Part shown: in pieces, positions 8,434 through 17,369 of the stretch
Position numbering within the stretch: the first letter of the stretch is position 1
Layout: every line of letters starts with the position of its first letter
Assembly (NCBI RefSeq): GCF_025639805.1
Contig: NZ_CP106735.1
Location: forward strand, 1,676,001 to 1,740,000
DNA: 64,000 nt
Origin: Reichenbachiella carrageenanivorans
GTDB lineage: Bacteria > Bacteroidota > Bacteroidia > Cytophagales > Cyclobacteriaceae
Direction: 5' to 3'
Notes under the pieces: model-generated
Told to the model about the DNA's origin: nothing
Database searches by the model: none
What the model saw: the letters and a program-made list of their open reading frames with translations, nothing else
Made by a program: the position numbers and the translations under genes

Positions 8434-9231
8434 ATGCAAAACCATTATTTATCGGTTTTAGAACTTGCTCCAGGAGCTACAAAAACGGAGGTCAAGTCTG
8501 CTTATAGACAACTGTCGAAACGCTACCACCCAGATGTAAGCAAAGATGAAAATGCCAGAGAGAAGTTTATTGAAATTAATGAGGCATATAAATTTTTGAC
8601 AGCGGTAGGACCAAGACCTGTCCATATTGCCCCATCTGCCTCCGCTTATGATTACGATGCCCAAAGTGATGCTTATGATGGGTGGCGACGAATGGCTAAA
8701 GAATATGCGCGAAAACAGGCGCAGGAAGCAATCAGGCGGCAGCAGCGGCTTACCAAGTCCTTGCTCAAAGGTTTTGATCTGGTATTGTTGATTGTCGTTT
8801 TGTTTAACCTCGTGCTATTGGTAGACAGCCATTTGCCGCTGGTGGCTACTACACATCAGGAAATGACAGATACACAAATCCTTAAATACCAAAACGCATA
8901 CTACGATATTCTTGAAGTGGATGATTATGTGTTTTACCTCAAAGGAGGCGTTTTGAAAGACCTACGTGGAGGCAGGTATGAGAAAGCAGTGGTGTATGCT
9001 ACGCCGTGGCTGGACAAGCCGCAAGCGTTGGATTTGGACATGGGCAGACGAGTATACCAGTTTGTGCAATATGCAGGGGTCTACGGATTCTTCTCGTTTT
9101 TTATTCAAACCATACTGCTACTTGCGCTCATTTATAAGGTATGGGTTCGATCTTTAGATAGTCAGTTGAGTGTGTCGATTTGTATTCTCTTCCTTGCAGT
9201 TTTTCAGTTGTTTCTATTTTCCACTTATTAG
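8434..9231 (+). CDS. Membrane-anchored J-domain (DnaJ-like) protein
   Basis: The 265-aa protein starts with a J domain (residues about 1-62) that contains the HPD motif (RYHPDVSKDE) needed to stimulate an Hsp70 ATPase. It lacks the Gly/Phe region, zinc fingers and client-binding domain of DnaJ. After a basic, glutamine/arginine-rich linker there are three hydrophobic segments near residues 112-134, 215-238 and 245-265, with a loop of about 80 residues between the first two. It is therefore probably a DnaK co-chaperone fixed to the inner membrane. ATG 8434 is chosen because the upstream frame extension lies inside the terminator. A TATCTTTG box at 8422-8429 is unusually close to this start. 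Confidence 0.8.
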   Translation: MQNHYLSVLELAPGATKTEVKSAYRQLSKRYHPDVSKDENAREKFIEINEAYKFLTAVGPRPVHIAPSASAYDYDAQSDAYDGWRRMAKEYARKQAQEAIRRQQRLTKSLLKGFDLVLLIVVLFNLVLLVDSHLPLVATTHQEMTDTQILKYQNAYYDILEVDDYVFYLKGGVLKDLRGGRYEKAVVYATPWLDKPQALDLDMGRRVYQFVQYAGVYGFFSFFIQTILLLALIYKVWVRSLDSQLSVSICILFLAVFQLFLFSTY

Positions 9232-9263
9232 TGCTTTTGACTTGCGTCACTCATTTTGTAGGG

Positions 9264-10019
9264 TTACTTATTGGGATACCAATTGACCAGTCTTACTTCT
9301 ATCTGATCAGAGCTTACGCTGATGAGTCTTTTGAAGCCCTCTACGTCGCTAAGCCCACCTTTTCCGCGATAGTGGTAAGGATAAACCACTTTTGGTTTGA
9401 AGGCGAGTGCAGCATCTGCGGCCGATTCAATAGTCATAGTATAAGGTAGATTCATGCAGATAAAAGCCACATCGATATTTTTCAGGGCTCTCATTTCGAC
9501 TATGTCTTCAGTGTCTCCTGAGATATAAATGCGCTTACCAGCGATATTGAGTACATAGCCATTGCCTCTGCCTTTGGGGTGGCGAGATGTGGAATCTTCT
9601 GGCAAATTGTACATAGGGATGGCTTCTATTTCTATTGCCGCCACAGTTGTTTTTTGCCCATTAGACAATGGTTGTAGGTTTTGAAAGGCTGACCCTAGCT
9701 TAGTAATGACTGCTTCGGGAGCAATGATTGGGGTGTTTTGAGCGGAGATGCCATTTAACGTCTCTGTATTTAAATGATCTCCATGAATATCTGTAATCAG
9801 AATCAAAGTAGCCGAATCGATATTTTCAAAGGCTGTCTGTCCACCATAAGGATCTATATAGATCATCTGGTCTTGGTAAGAGATAGCCATAGCTGCATGG
9901 AGGATGGGGTAGATTTTGATATCTCCTGAATCTGTAGCAATGATTTCTGGGGTAGGTTGGGCCGATGAAACAAACCTTATAAAAATTAATAGGAGGAGAA
10001 GAAATACGTTCTTTTTCAT
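9264..10019 (-). CDS. Secreted metallo-beta-lactamase-fold hydrolase
   Basis: This protein of about 251 aa has a signal peptide (KKNVFLLLLLIFIRFVSSAQ) and an MBL fold similar to the UPF0173/L-ascorbate-6-phosphate-lactonase-like group. The metal motif is TDIHGDH, with Asp in place of the first His of HxHxDH, followed by SGDTED and YPYHYRG, which supply later ligands. The substrate is unknown and the product is probably periplasmic. The ATG at 10019 gives a clean signal peptide; an ATG at 10040 would add seven residues. It is convergent with the J-domain gene and has no obvious operon partner. Confidence 0.8.
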   Translation of the reverse strand: MKKNVFLLLLLIFIRFVSSAQPTPEIIATDSGDIKIYPILHAAMAISYQDQMIYIDPYGGQTAFENIDSATLILITDIHGDHLNTETLNGISAQNTPIIAPEAVITKLGSAFQNLQPLSNGQKTTVAAIEIEAIPMYNLPEDSTSRHPKGRGNGYVLNIAGKRIYISGDTEDIVEMRALKNIDVAFICMNLPYTMTIESAADAALAFKPKVVYPYHYRGKGGLSDVEGFKRLISVSSDQIEVRLVNWYPNK

Positions 10020-10106
10020 AGAGAGGATGATTCGTTGCATTAAAAATAGGCAATAGAATGAACTTTTTAATGCAAAATGGTTAAATGACTGTTGTTATGT
10101 CGTTGT

Positions 10107-11174
10107 TTAAAACAACTCCATTTGGTTGTCGTCGGTAATACGCCTGAAGAGCTTTAAATCAAACGGATGTTTTTCTAATCCTAGTTTGTATTTGCGCTTG
10201 GCCAGGGCAAACATCTGATGTATCTGATTGGAGAGCTCTCCCTCGCCTTGCATTCTGGTTTTGAACCTGCTGTCGTTGAGTTTGCCGCCGTGGAGCTCTT
10301 TGATTTGGTTGAGCACTTTCTCGGCCCTGTCGGGAAAATTCTTTTCGATCCAATCGGTAAAAATTTCTGGTATGATGCCATTGAGTCTCACGATGGTATA
10401 GCCTATGTCTGTGGCACCATTTTCGGCTACTTTCTCCGCTAGCTTCATGATTTCCATGCTGTTGACCGAAGGAATGATAGGAGCCATCATGACCATGGTG
10501 GGTACGCCTGCTTCTGAGAGGGTTCGGATAGCGTTGAGGCGGACACCTACGGCACTGGTTCGGGGTTCGAGTAGGCTGCGGGTTTTTTCGTTGAGAGAGG
10601 TGAGCGAAATGGCGACTTTTACTAGTTTTAGTTTGGCTAGTTCGCTGAGGATATCCAAGTCGCGCAGTATCATGGCATTTTTTGTAATGACTCCTATGGG
10701 GTGTCGGTATTTTAGGCATAAGGCGAGTATCGATCGGGTAATTTCGAGCTTTCGCTCGATGGGCTGGTAGCAATCAGTATTGCCCGATAGCATGATGGGT
10801 ACTGGGCGCCACGACTTGGATTTGAATTTATCACGGAGTAGATCTACTGCGTTGGCTTTGACAAGAATCTTGGTTTCGAAGTCTGTGCCTGCACTGTAGC
10901 CCCAGTATTCGTGCGAGTTTCTAGCATAGCAGTAGATACATCCGTGTTCACATCCCTGATAGGGATTGAGCGAATAAGAAAATCCAATGTCAGGGCTTTC
11001 GACTTTGTTGACTATCGTCTTGGGGTGTACCGTGATGTATTCTGTTTTGGGTTTACTTTCTTTTTCCCCTGCTTGGTAAAGGTGTTGTAAAAAGGACAAG
11101 TCCTTTTCATAGCCATGCTCAAGAAAGCGATTGTCAGGGTTGATTTGTGCGCCCCTGCCTTTGATGTAGTCCAT
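10107..11174 (-). CDS. Radical SAM protein, PA0069/Rv2578c-like family
   Basis: This 355-aa protein has the [4Fe-4S] motif C75-x3-C79-x2-C82 inside YQGCEHGCIYCYARNSHEYW, the hallmark of the spore-photoproduct-lyase-like group of radical SAM proteins (PA0069 and Rv2578c families). After the cluster site it shows LSGNTDCYQPIE, VITKNAMILRDLD and LLEPRTSAV, which fit this family. The members have no firmly established reaction, although DNA photoproduct repair has been suggested from homology. It stands alone, with 66 bp to the neighbouring MBL gene. The Gln/Asp-rich tail ends in DDNQMELF. Confidence 0.85.
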   Translation of the reverse strand: MDYIKGRGAQINPDNRFLEHGYEKDLSFLQHLYQAGEKESKPKTEYITVHPKTIVNKVESPDIGFSYSLNPYQGCEHGCIYCYARNSHEYWGYSAGTDFETKILVKANAVDLLRDKFKSKSWRPVPIMLSGNTDCYQPIERKLEITRSILALCLKYRHPIGVITKNAMILRDLDILSELAKLKLVKVAISLTSLNEKTRSLLEPRTSAVGVRLNAIRTLSEAGVPTMVMMAPIIPSVNSMEIMKLAEKVAENGATDIGYTIVRLNGIIPEIFTDWIEKNFPDRAEKVLNQIKELHGGKLNDSRFKTRMQGEGELSNQIHQMFALAKRKYKLGLEKHPFDLKLFRRITDDNQMELF

Positions 11175-11282
11175 GAAGAATTAGAATTATAGCAAACGAA
11201 AATGAGAATACTAAATTACTAAAAAAATTAGTATTTGTAAGGCGGTTGGACAAAAAATGAAGTAAGGTTTTGTTGAAATATT

Positions 11283-11311
11283 TTGATGGAGAAACAAAGT
11301 TTATATTTTTG
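11283..11311 (+). promoter_or_regulatory. Promoter TTG-N18-TATTTTTG
   Basis: TTG at 11283-11285 and TATTTTTG at 11304-11311 fit the Bacteroidota -33/-7 consensus. The predicted start near 11316 supports the ATG at 11333 and excludes the upstream start at 11270. Confidence 0.6.
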
Positions 11312-11332
11312 AGCCAAATTAAAATTCGTCTA

Positions 11333-11686
11333 ATGTCTGGATATAAACTCATCAATTACAAAGGGAAAGAGATTCTGTATGTCGATTATAGTGGCATGCT
11401 CAAAGAAGATGTTTTGAAGACAATGGATGAAGCTACAGTGTTTGCTTTAGAGCAAAACAGACCGCTACTTCGCCTATCCAACATGACGGGTGTATTTGCA
11501 GTAACGGAAGTAGTAGAAAAGGCAAAGGAGAGCGGAAAAATCACCAATCACCTGACGATCAAAAGAGCGGCTGTGGGTATTACAGGAGCGAAAAAGGTGC
11601 TTTTCAACGCCTTTAATCGGTTTTCAGGAAATGACACCAGAGCCTTCGATTCCGTGGATGATGCCAAGGAGTGGCTGGTGATTTAA
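11333..11686 (+). CDS. Small STAS/SpoIIAA-like protein
   Basis: This 117-aa protein is soluble and mixed alpha/beta. The pattern (KGKEILYVDYSGM, then LRLSNMTGVFA, IKRAAVGITGAKKVLFNAFNRFSG and a final helix DDAKEWL) resembles the SpoIIAA-like/STAS fold seen in small proteins of unknown function. No catalytic residues are evident and no neighbour suggests a role. ATG 11333 is chosen over 11270 because a good promoter lies between them. The family assignment is tentative; what is firm is an intact small gene with its own promoter. Confidence 0.65.
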   Translation: MSGYKLINYKGKEILYVDYSGMLKEDVLKTMDEATVFALEQNRPLLRLSNMTGVFAVTEVVEKAKESGKITNHLTIKRAAVGITGAKKVLFNAFNRFSGNDTRAFDSVDDAKEWLVI

Positions 11687-11695
11687 ACTGAATAA

Positions 11696-13033
11696 TTATT
11701 CCTCCCCAGATCTTTCCAACAGTTTCTGATCCATATTTTTAGTAGCCTTGGCACCAAGCTTTTTCATCTTTTCGGCACGGTTGATCAGGTTGCCTTTGCC
11801 CTCGTATAGTTTTTTGGCGGCTTCTTGATAGGTGTTTTGTGTGGTGGCTAGTTGTACGCCCACTTTTTTGATGTCTTCGGTGAAAGACACAAACTTGTCG
11901 TAGAGATTACCCCCTTCTTTAGCAATTTCTATGGCGTTTCGGTTTTGGTATTCTTGCTTCCAAATACTGGCTATGGTGCGCAAAGTAGCAATGAGTGTAG
12001 CTGGGCTTACAATGACAATATTCTTGCTGTAAGCATCATTGAATAGCTCTGCATCCTTTTGCACGGCCAACGAAAATGCGGGTTCTATAGGGATAAATAG
12101 CAACACAAAATCGAGTCCTTCTACGTCATATAGGCTCTGGTAATTTTTCTCACTCAGGCCTTTGATGTGAGCGCGTAGGGAGATCAAATGTGCTTTGATC
12201 TGTTTTTCTTTTTCTTCTTTGTCGTCTGTATTGGCGTATCGTTCATAGGCGATCAGCGATACCTTGGAATCCACGATGATGCTTTTGTCGTCTGGGAGTT
12301 TGACCACCACATCGGGTTGGTAGCGGTTGCCCTCGTCGTCGGCAAATGATTGTTGTACAAAATACTCACGTTGTTTTTCTAGGCCGGATTTTTCTAGGAT
12401 GCTTTCTAGGATAAACTCGCCCCAGTTGCCTTGTGCTTTGGTGTCGCCTTTGAGTGCTTTGACTAGGTTTTCGGCTTCTTTGGTGATTTTTTGGTTTAGT
12501 TCTTTGAAACCAGCGATTTGTTCTTTTAGAGCCGAATTACGTGCTATATTTTCTTTGTTGGTTTCATCTACTTTCTTTTCGAAAGACATGATTTTTTCGC
12601 CTAGTGGTTTGAGGAGCTGATCTACCTGTTCTTTATTGTGAGTGGCGAATTTCTTACTGTTTTCTTCGAGGATCTCATTGGCCATGTTTTTGAATTCGGC
12701 TGTGAATTTTTCTCGGATCTGGTTGAGCTCTTCTTTTTGGGTCTCGAGCGTCTCTTGTAGGTTTTTGTGGTCAGATTCTAAGCGACTGTGCTGGTTGCTG
12801 AGCTGCATTAGTTTTTCTCTTTCGGCACGCAGTTCGTCATTCATGTCTTTCATATTGCTATTCAATGACTGCGATCGTTCGATTTCCATTTTGAGTTGGA
12901 TTTCCAATTCTTTGGCTTTGATCTGATCCTCGCCATTTTGAGCATTTTGAAATTTAGATTTGGCAACTAGCCAAGTTGCCCCAGCGCCAAGGAAGACGCC
13001 TGTGAAGAGATATATGAAGTGAAAGGTTTCCAT
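11696..13033 (-). CDS. rmuC: DNA recombination protein RmuC
   Basis: RmuC-family proteins limit inversions at short inverted repeats and contain a restriction-endonuclease-like core. The 445-aa protein has an N-terminal membrane anchor (FIYLFTGVFLGAGATWLVA), a long coiled coil (about residues 25-185) and the RmuC core from about residue 200 with GNWGEFILESILEKSGL, RYQPDVVVKLPDDKSIIVDSK and the typical FIPIEPAF. The length is normal for the family. It is transcribed away from a glycosyltransferase gene with a 60-bp spacer. Confidence 0.93.
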   Translation of the reverse strand: METFHFIYLFTGVFLGAGATWLVAKSKFQNAQNGEDQIKAKELEIQLKMEIERSQSLNSNMKDMNDELRAEREKLMQLSNQHSRLESDHKNLQETLETQKEELNQIREKFTAEFKNMANEILEENSKKFATHNKEQVDQLLKPLGEKIMSFEKKVDETNKENIARNSALKEQIAGFKELNQKITKEAENLVKALKGDTKAQGNWGEFILESILEKSGLEKQREYFVQQSFADDEGNRYQPDVVVKLPDDKSIIVDSKVSLIAYERYANTDDKEEKEKQIKAHLISLRAHIKGLSEKNYQSLYDVEGLDFVLLFIPIEPAFSLAVQKDAELFNDAYSKNIVIVSPATLIATLRTIASIWKQEYQNRNAIEIAKEGGNLYDKFVSFTEDIKKVGVQLATTQNTYQEAAKKLYEGKGNLINRAEKMKKLGAKATKNMDQKLLERSGEE

Positions 13034-13093
13034 AAAACAAAACTAGGTATTGAGAATGGAATGTTGATGGTTAGCGTGTATTTTAGTTCAGTA

Positions 13094-13942
13094 ATGAATA
13101 GAACCATTTATACTTTCTGGGAACCAAGGAGTAATATGACGCCCTATCTTTCGCTTTGTATGGATACTTGGAGACAGCACACGCAGGGATTCGAGCATAT
13201 TATATTGGATTATTCAAACTTGTTTGAATATATCCCAGAAGGCTCAGTCAATATAGATAAAGTGAAACATATTTCTTTGGCCCTTCAAAAGGATGTTATT
13301 CAAGCTACGGTGCTCAAATACAATGGGGGTATTTTTATAGACGCAGATATGATTTTCACAGGTGATTTGAATGAGCTGCTTGCACCACTTACTGAATATG
13401 ACGTGGTAACTTTTTCCTCTCACTTGGCTTTTATGATGGCAAAGCCTAATGCTCAACTTATCAATGAATGGTATGAAGAAGTGACTAATAGGATAGATCT
13501 ACTGACTGTTGATATGCAGGTGAATTGGGATTATTTTGGGAATCAGATTGTGAATAAAAAGCTAAAGAATTCAAAGTATAAGTCATTGAAGTTGGATAAA
13601 TACATTAGTGCTTTTACTCCTGAGATAAATTATTACGCTAACATAGGCTCTGTGATGAGAATGTATGACAACTTTTGGTTTTCTACGACAATCTCAACAT
13701 CCCAAGTTTTTTTTGAAAACCAGACGATCATTGCCCTTCATAATTCTTGGACACCCCAGTGGTATAAGAGATTGTCGAAAGAAGAGATATTAAACCATCC
13801 TTGTCTTATGTCTCGTACCTTGAAAAGATTGACTACAGAAGGTCATCCTATGGTGCACAAATCTGAAACTTTTTTTAATCTCGGAGTAATTAAAATAAGC
13901 TGGTTTGTGAAGGTGCTTTTGAGAAAGATGGGAGTCAATTGA
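13094..13942 (+). CDS. Glycosyltransferase, DXD sugar-binding family
   Basis: The 282-aa protein resembles the Gly_transf_sug/OCH1-like GT-A family. It begins with IYTFWEP, has VLKYNGGIFIDADMIFTGDL where DAD is the metal and nucleotide-sugar site, and a late IALHNSWTPQWYKR segment with the family histidine. The acceptor is unknown. An open frame reaches back to 13019, inside rmuC, but ATG at 13094 gives the canonical start. It opens a run of four glycosyltransferases interleaved with the PqqD-type operon and probably works on the same surface glycan or modified product. Confidence 0.8.
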   Translation: MNRTIYTFWEPRSNMTPYLSLCMDTWRQHTQGFEHIILDYSNLFEYIPEGSVNIDKVKHISLALQKDVIQATVLKYNGGIFIDADMIFTGDLNELLAPLTEYDVVTFSSHLAFMMAKPNAQLINEWYEEVTNRIDLLTVDMQVNWDYFGNQIVNKKLKNSKYKSLKLDKYISAFTPEINYYANIGSVMRMYDNFWFSTTISTSQVFFENQTIIALHNSWTPQWYKRLSKEEILNHPCLMSRTLKRLTTEGHPMVHKSETFFNLGVIKISWFVKVLLRKMGVN

Positions 13943-13947
13943 AATAC

Positions 13948-14679
13948 TTATCTTTTAGAGAGTGAGTTTTTGAAAAAATTCGGGAGATCAAACTTGTCGA
14001 GTTTCTTTCTTCGATCCATGCTTTTTTTGATGGCTCGAATAAAATAGGGGTTTTGTATGCCTTGAGAAACATTAGTCATATTGTTATGGTGGCGTCTGTG
14101 TAGCAGGGTGACTTCACTAAGAAAATGGTAATTAATACCTTGTTCTACTATTTTGAACCAATGATCTACGTCTTCAGCATAGCGTAGGTCTACGTCGAAG
14201 CCTCCAATTTTATCAAACACGTTTTTTCTGTACAAATTTGCCCCTACATGAAAGTTGAGCATAGTCTTTTGAGCGGCATCTTCATATATTTTGATGTACA
14301 TGTGATCACTCTGATCACCGAAGCATTGAATTCTGCCTGAGACGATCTCAGTATCGGGGTTTTTACGTAAGTAATCCAGTTGTATTTTTATCTTTTGATC
14401 GGGATATAAATCATCTGCATCTAAAAATCCGATAATATCACCACTTGCAGCTTCAATGCCTCGATTTCTGGCAGCAGCAGGTCCTGAATTAGCTTGCGAA
14501 ATGAGTTGTATTTTGTCAAATGAGCGTGCGATTGTAATAGAATTGTCCGTGGAACCATCGTCTACAACAATGATTTCTAGATTTTCAATCTCTAGATCTA
14601 TAATACTCTGAATAGCTGATGCTAAATGTTCTTCTGCATTGTAACATGGGATGATTATGCTAATGGAAAAATCTGTCAT
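13948..14679 (-). CDS. Family 2 glycosyltransferase
   Basis: This 243-aa GT-A fold enzyme has SIIIPCYNAEEHL, VVDDGSTDNS, the ANSGPAAARNRGI region and the DXD-like motif GFLDADDLY. Downstream, RYAEDVDHWFKI holds the ED acid pair expected in GT2. There is no transmembrane segment, so it acts on the cytoplasmic side. It is convergent with the preceding glycosyltransferase (5 bp apart) and divergent from the fatty acid hydroxylase gene. Neither donor nor acceptor can be inferred. Confidence 0.88.
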   Translation of the reverse strand: MTDFSISIIIPCYNAEEHLASAIQSIIDLEIENLEIIVVDDGSTDNSITIARSFDKIQLISQANSGPAAARNRGIEAASGDIIGFLDADDLYPDQKIKIQLDYLRKNPDTEIVSGRIQCFGDQSDHMYIKIYEDAAQKTMLNFHVGANLYRKNVFDKIGGFDVDLRYAEDVDHWFKIVEQGINYHFLSEVTLLHRRHHNNMTNVSQGIQNPYFIRAIKKSMDRRKKLDKFDLPNFFKNSLSKR

Positions 14680-14779
14680 TATATTGTTGTCTTCAAAAGA
14701 GCGAATTTATCGGATTAAAAGGATATTTGTGTTCCGAGTGAAAAACTACTATAGCGTACTGAAAATGGCTTAATTAATA

Positions 14780-15667
14780 ATGGAGAAGTGGCGTGACTTA
14801 GTTGTCAATTTTGTTGAAAAATTCATTGATCACTACCTGACGTATTTTACTGATTCGTATGAGTTGATATTGATGTTTATTTTGATCCCTTTGGTGTTGA
14901 TTGTGGGAGAACGATTAACCGTGGGTTGGAAAGATTCATCTATGAGAAGGCTTTGGGAGCCAGATGACAATGCCAAAAATGATTGGGCTGGATTTTTATT
15001 CAGATACTCCATGCTCAATGAAATATTGGGATACGGTCTTTTGCTCGGAATAGCACTGTATATACCTAAGGAGATTAGATTTTACTTTGGGTATAACCTT
15101 GTGCAGCAGATTCCTTTGCCTATCGTTCAGGCAGTTATGTTTTTTATTGTTGTTGATTTTTCTGACTATTGGATCCATCGGCTTGAACACAAAAGCGAAG
15201 TGCTCTGGGAGATGCATAAAATGCACCATGCACCTACTAGGTTCAATGTAATATCTGGGCTACGGACCAATCCGCTTTCTGATGTGTCTATCAAGCGAAT
15301 ATTGTATGCACTTCCCTTGGCTATAGCAGGCAGTCCTGTAGAGACTTATATTGGTGTCTATTTACTTAGAAATGTCATGCTTTCTATTCAGCATTCAGAG
15401 TTTAAGTGGAGTCTGGGCTGGTTTGGGAGATATGTGCTGATTTCGCCTGTGGCGCATCGGATTCACCATAGCGTAGAAGAGGAACATTTTAATAGAAACC
15501 TAGGAACAGTTTTGGTCTGGTGGGACAAGCTGTTTGGCACTTGGTATGAGCCTGATCCCAATAATCTACCTAGGATAGGCGTAGAAGGAAATGACCTGAA
15601 TCACCCGAATTATTTAGTTAATATCTACAGATCGATGAAGGCAGCTTGGTATAAATTATTTACCTAA
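14780..15667 (+). CDS. Sterol desaturase / fatty acid hydroxylase family membrane protein
   Basis: This 295-aa integral membrane di-iron oxygenase has the complete histidine clusters: HRLEH at 133-137, HKMHH at 146-150 and HRIHH at 226-230, plus H205. Hydrophobic segments near 28-45, 78-95, 113-128 and 175-200 fit a multi-pass protein. Family members hydroxylate or desaturate fatty acyl, sterol or carotenoid lipids; the substrate here is unknown. The gene lies on the opposite strand inside the glycosyltransferase island, and its end overlaps the end of the next glycosyltransferase by 12 bp, so it is not part of that operon. Confidence 0.85.
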   Translation: MEKWRDLVVNFVEKFIDHYLTYFTDSYELILMFILIPLVLIVGERLTVGWKDSSMRRLWEPDDNAKNDWAGFLFRYSMLNEILGYGLLLGIALYIPKEIRFYFGYNLVQQIPLPIVQAVMFFIVVDFSDYWIHRLEHKSEVLWEMHKMHHAPTRFNVISGLRTNPLSDVSIKRILYALPLAIAGSPVETYIGVYLLRNVMLSIQHSEFKWSLGWFGRYVLISPVAHRIHHSVEEEHFNRNLGTVLVWWDKLFGTWYEPDPNNLPRIGVEGNDLNHPNYLVNIYRSMKAAWYKLFT

Positions 15668-16342
15668 TTTTTTCTTTCTCTGGATGGATTTGAAAGCGGT
15701 TTTTATAATTATTTTGTTGATGCTGTCATCGGTGAGATGCGCATTGCTATCGTGTATTTTTTTATAGATGAGTACTTTCGGAATGTGACAATAAGTTAAG
15801 TCAAAATCGATGCAGCGAAAGAACCAATCGGTGTCTTCACTGACGCTCAATTTCGGATCATAAAATCCTATTTTGTCATATGTACTTCTTTTAACCATAA
15901 GGCTTTCCATCATAAATCCTTTGACTGGCTTGCCTAGAAGCTCTTTTCGGAACCCAAGAGGCACTACCGTATTGGCTTCTACTTGATATTCAACATCCGT
16001 AATGCAGTAATCGAGATTAGGGTTTGTCTCGAAAGCTTCTACTTGATGCTTTAGCTTGTCTGCTGCCCACTTGTCGTCGTGCGATAGAAATGTAATCAGG
16101 TTTCCATTAGCTGATTGAATACCAAAATTGTAGGCATTAGCAATGCCGTGATTGGGTTGGTGCAGTATTTGGGTTTCTGGATATCGCTGGGCAATAGTCA
16201 AGGTTTCATCATCCGAACCTCCATCTACTAGCAGTAATTCTATGTTTTTGTATGACTGATTGATGATTGACTCTAGCGCAGTAGCAAGATATTTTTCGCC
16301 GTTTTTTACTATTACTATGATTGTAACTAAAGGGAGCTTCAT
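15656..16342 (-). CDS. Family 2 glycosyltransferase, last gene of PqqD-type operon
   Basis: This 228-aa GT2 has VTIIVIVKNGEKYL, LLVDGGSDDETL, the FLSHDDKW acidic motif in place of the usual DXD, and SEDTDWFFRC with the catalytic-base region. It begins with an ATGA overlap on the HPr-kinase-like gene, so it is translationally coupled to it, and is the final gene of the six-gene operon. The cytoplasmic glycosyltransferase probably modifies the same substrate as the kinase and nucleotidyltransferase. The donor sugar is unknown. Confidence 0.85.
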   Translation of the reverse strand: MKLPLVTIIVIVKNGEKYLATALESIINQSYKNIELLLVDGGSDDETLTIAQRYPETQILHQPNHGIANAYNFGIQSANGNLITFLSHDDKWAADKLKHQVEAFETNPNLDYCITDVEYQVEANTVVPLGFRKELLGKPVKGFMMESLMVKRSTYDKIGFYDPKLSVSEDTDWFFRCIDFDLTYCHIPKVLIYKKIHDSNAHLTDDSINKIIIKTAFKSIQRKKKLGK

Positions 16343-17367
16343 TTGTTTAAATAATTGTAAATGATTTCAGGGTTACGCTCAAAATCCGAGCTCAACTCTA
16401 ATGTGTATGCAGGTAGTTTTTTGACTAAGTTAGATACTTTGTTGAAGGTGAGTTCGCGATTGCCTTTGAGCAATGAAATAGTGGAGGGAGCAAGTGCCAA
16501 AAGCGCATCACTAGCATCGGCCTTTATCAGTTTTCCTTTTTTGGAGCCAGTGATCTTTGGTAAAAAGATTGCATCAATCTCAAAGTTATTGGTGAGTTTG
16601 TTCGGCATGATTTCATTCAGGAATATCTGATATTTTTCGTCGTCTTTTTTGAATTTTCCTCTATGTGGTTCTAGAAATTTAAACTTTTCTAAATTTTCAA
16701 ATTCTACTTTGGCTACGTTGTATAAGCTAAAAGCTTCTTTGCCATTTTCGCAATTGACAAGCATAAAGTCATCCCCTAAATATTTGAGTTCGTCATGATT
16801 GAGGCAAGATAAACAGGTCGAAGATTTACCTGACCCTCCTTTTCCTGTGAGCATTATGCCGTTGTTGCCTAATGCGATTCCGCCACTATGTACCGGTTGA
16901 ATAGCTGTAGGTTCAAAATACCAATCTACTATACTTCTTAGTGGAAAGCTTCTCATCCATTGTGGGAGTGCGGTAATAGATTGTATCCAGAGGTATGCTT
17001 TTTTTTCTTTTCTGTTGAATACTCTAAGAACTCCACACCATGACTCAAAGGTTAGGATAAAGTCGTCGTCGCGATAAATTTCACCAGTAGGAGGTATTTC
17101 GTTCCATTTCCAAGAAGGGCTAGGGAGGGCTACATTTGAAGAAAGCCCTTCTAAAACAAACACTTCAAAATCATGATTGGTTGACTTTGTGAGTAGGTGA
17201 GTGAGTGCGGGCTTGTAAAAAAAATCTGTTTCATCTCCAATGAAGTGTGCGAGGAACCCCTGTCGAGCAAAATCAATTGTATGAGCGTAACATGGGCTTG
17301 CGGCTTTAGCCTTTTGATATACCACTTCTAATTGTCTGTAAAAGGCTAAGAAAGAAGATTTATTCAT
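16339..17367 (-). CDS. HPr kinase/phosphorylase-like protein (HprK-related kinase)
   Basis: The protein of about 342 aa has an HprK-like C-terminal kinase core: VHSGGIAL followed by the P-loop GKGGSGKS (residues 175-182 with the ATG start, 177-184 with the GTG start) and a DD pair about 17 residues later (YLGDDFML). The N-terminal half does not resemble the HprK serine-rich domain, and no PTS genes are nearby, so sugar-catabolite control is unlikely. Homologues next to PqqD and NTP_transf_5 genes phosphorylate lasso peptides or belong to surface-polymer loci. A GTG at 17373 overlapping the upstream stop is an alternative start to ATG 17367. The gene is coupled on both sides. Confidence 0.82.
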   Translation of the reverse strand: MNKSSFLAFYRQLEVVYQKAKAASPCYAHTIDFARQGFLAHFIGDETDFFYKPALTHLLTKSTNHDFEVFVLEGLSSNVALPSPSWKWNEIPPTGEIYRDDDFILTFESWCGVLRVFNRKEKKAYLWIQSITALPQWMRSFPLRSIVDWYFEPTAIQPVHSGGIALGNNGIMLTGKGGSGKSSTCLSCLNHDELKYLGDDFMLVNCENGKEAFSLYNVAKVEFENLEKFKFLEPHRGKFKKDDEKYQIFLNEIMPNKLTNNFEIDAIFLPKITGSKKGKLIKADASDALLALAPSTISLLKGNRELTFNKVSNLVKKLPAYTLELSSDFERNPEIIYNYLNK

Positions 17368-17369
17368 TT

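Noticed and set aside
10159..10773. 204-codon frame overlapping the radical SAM gene in another frame
   Set aside because: Out-of-frame shadow on the same strand, very rich in Arg/His/Pro, while the main frame has an intact cluster motif.
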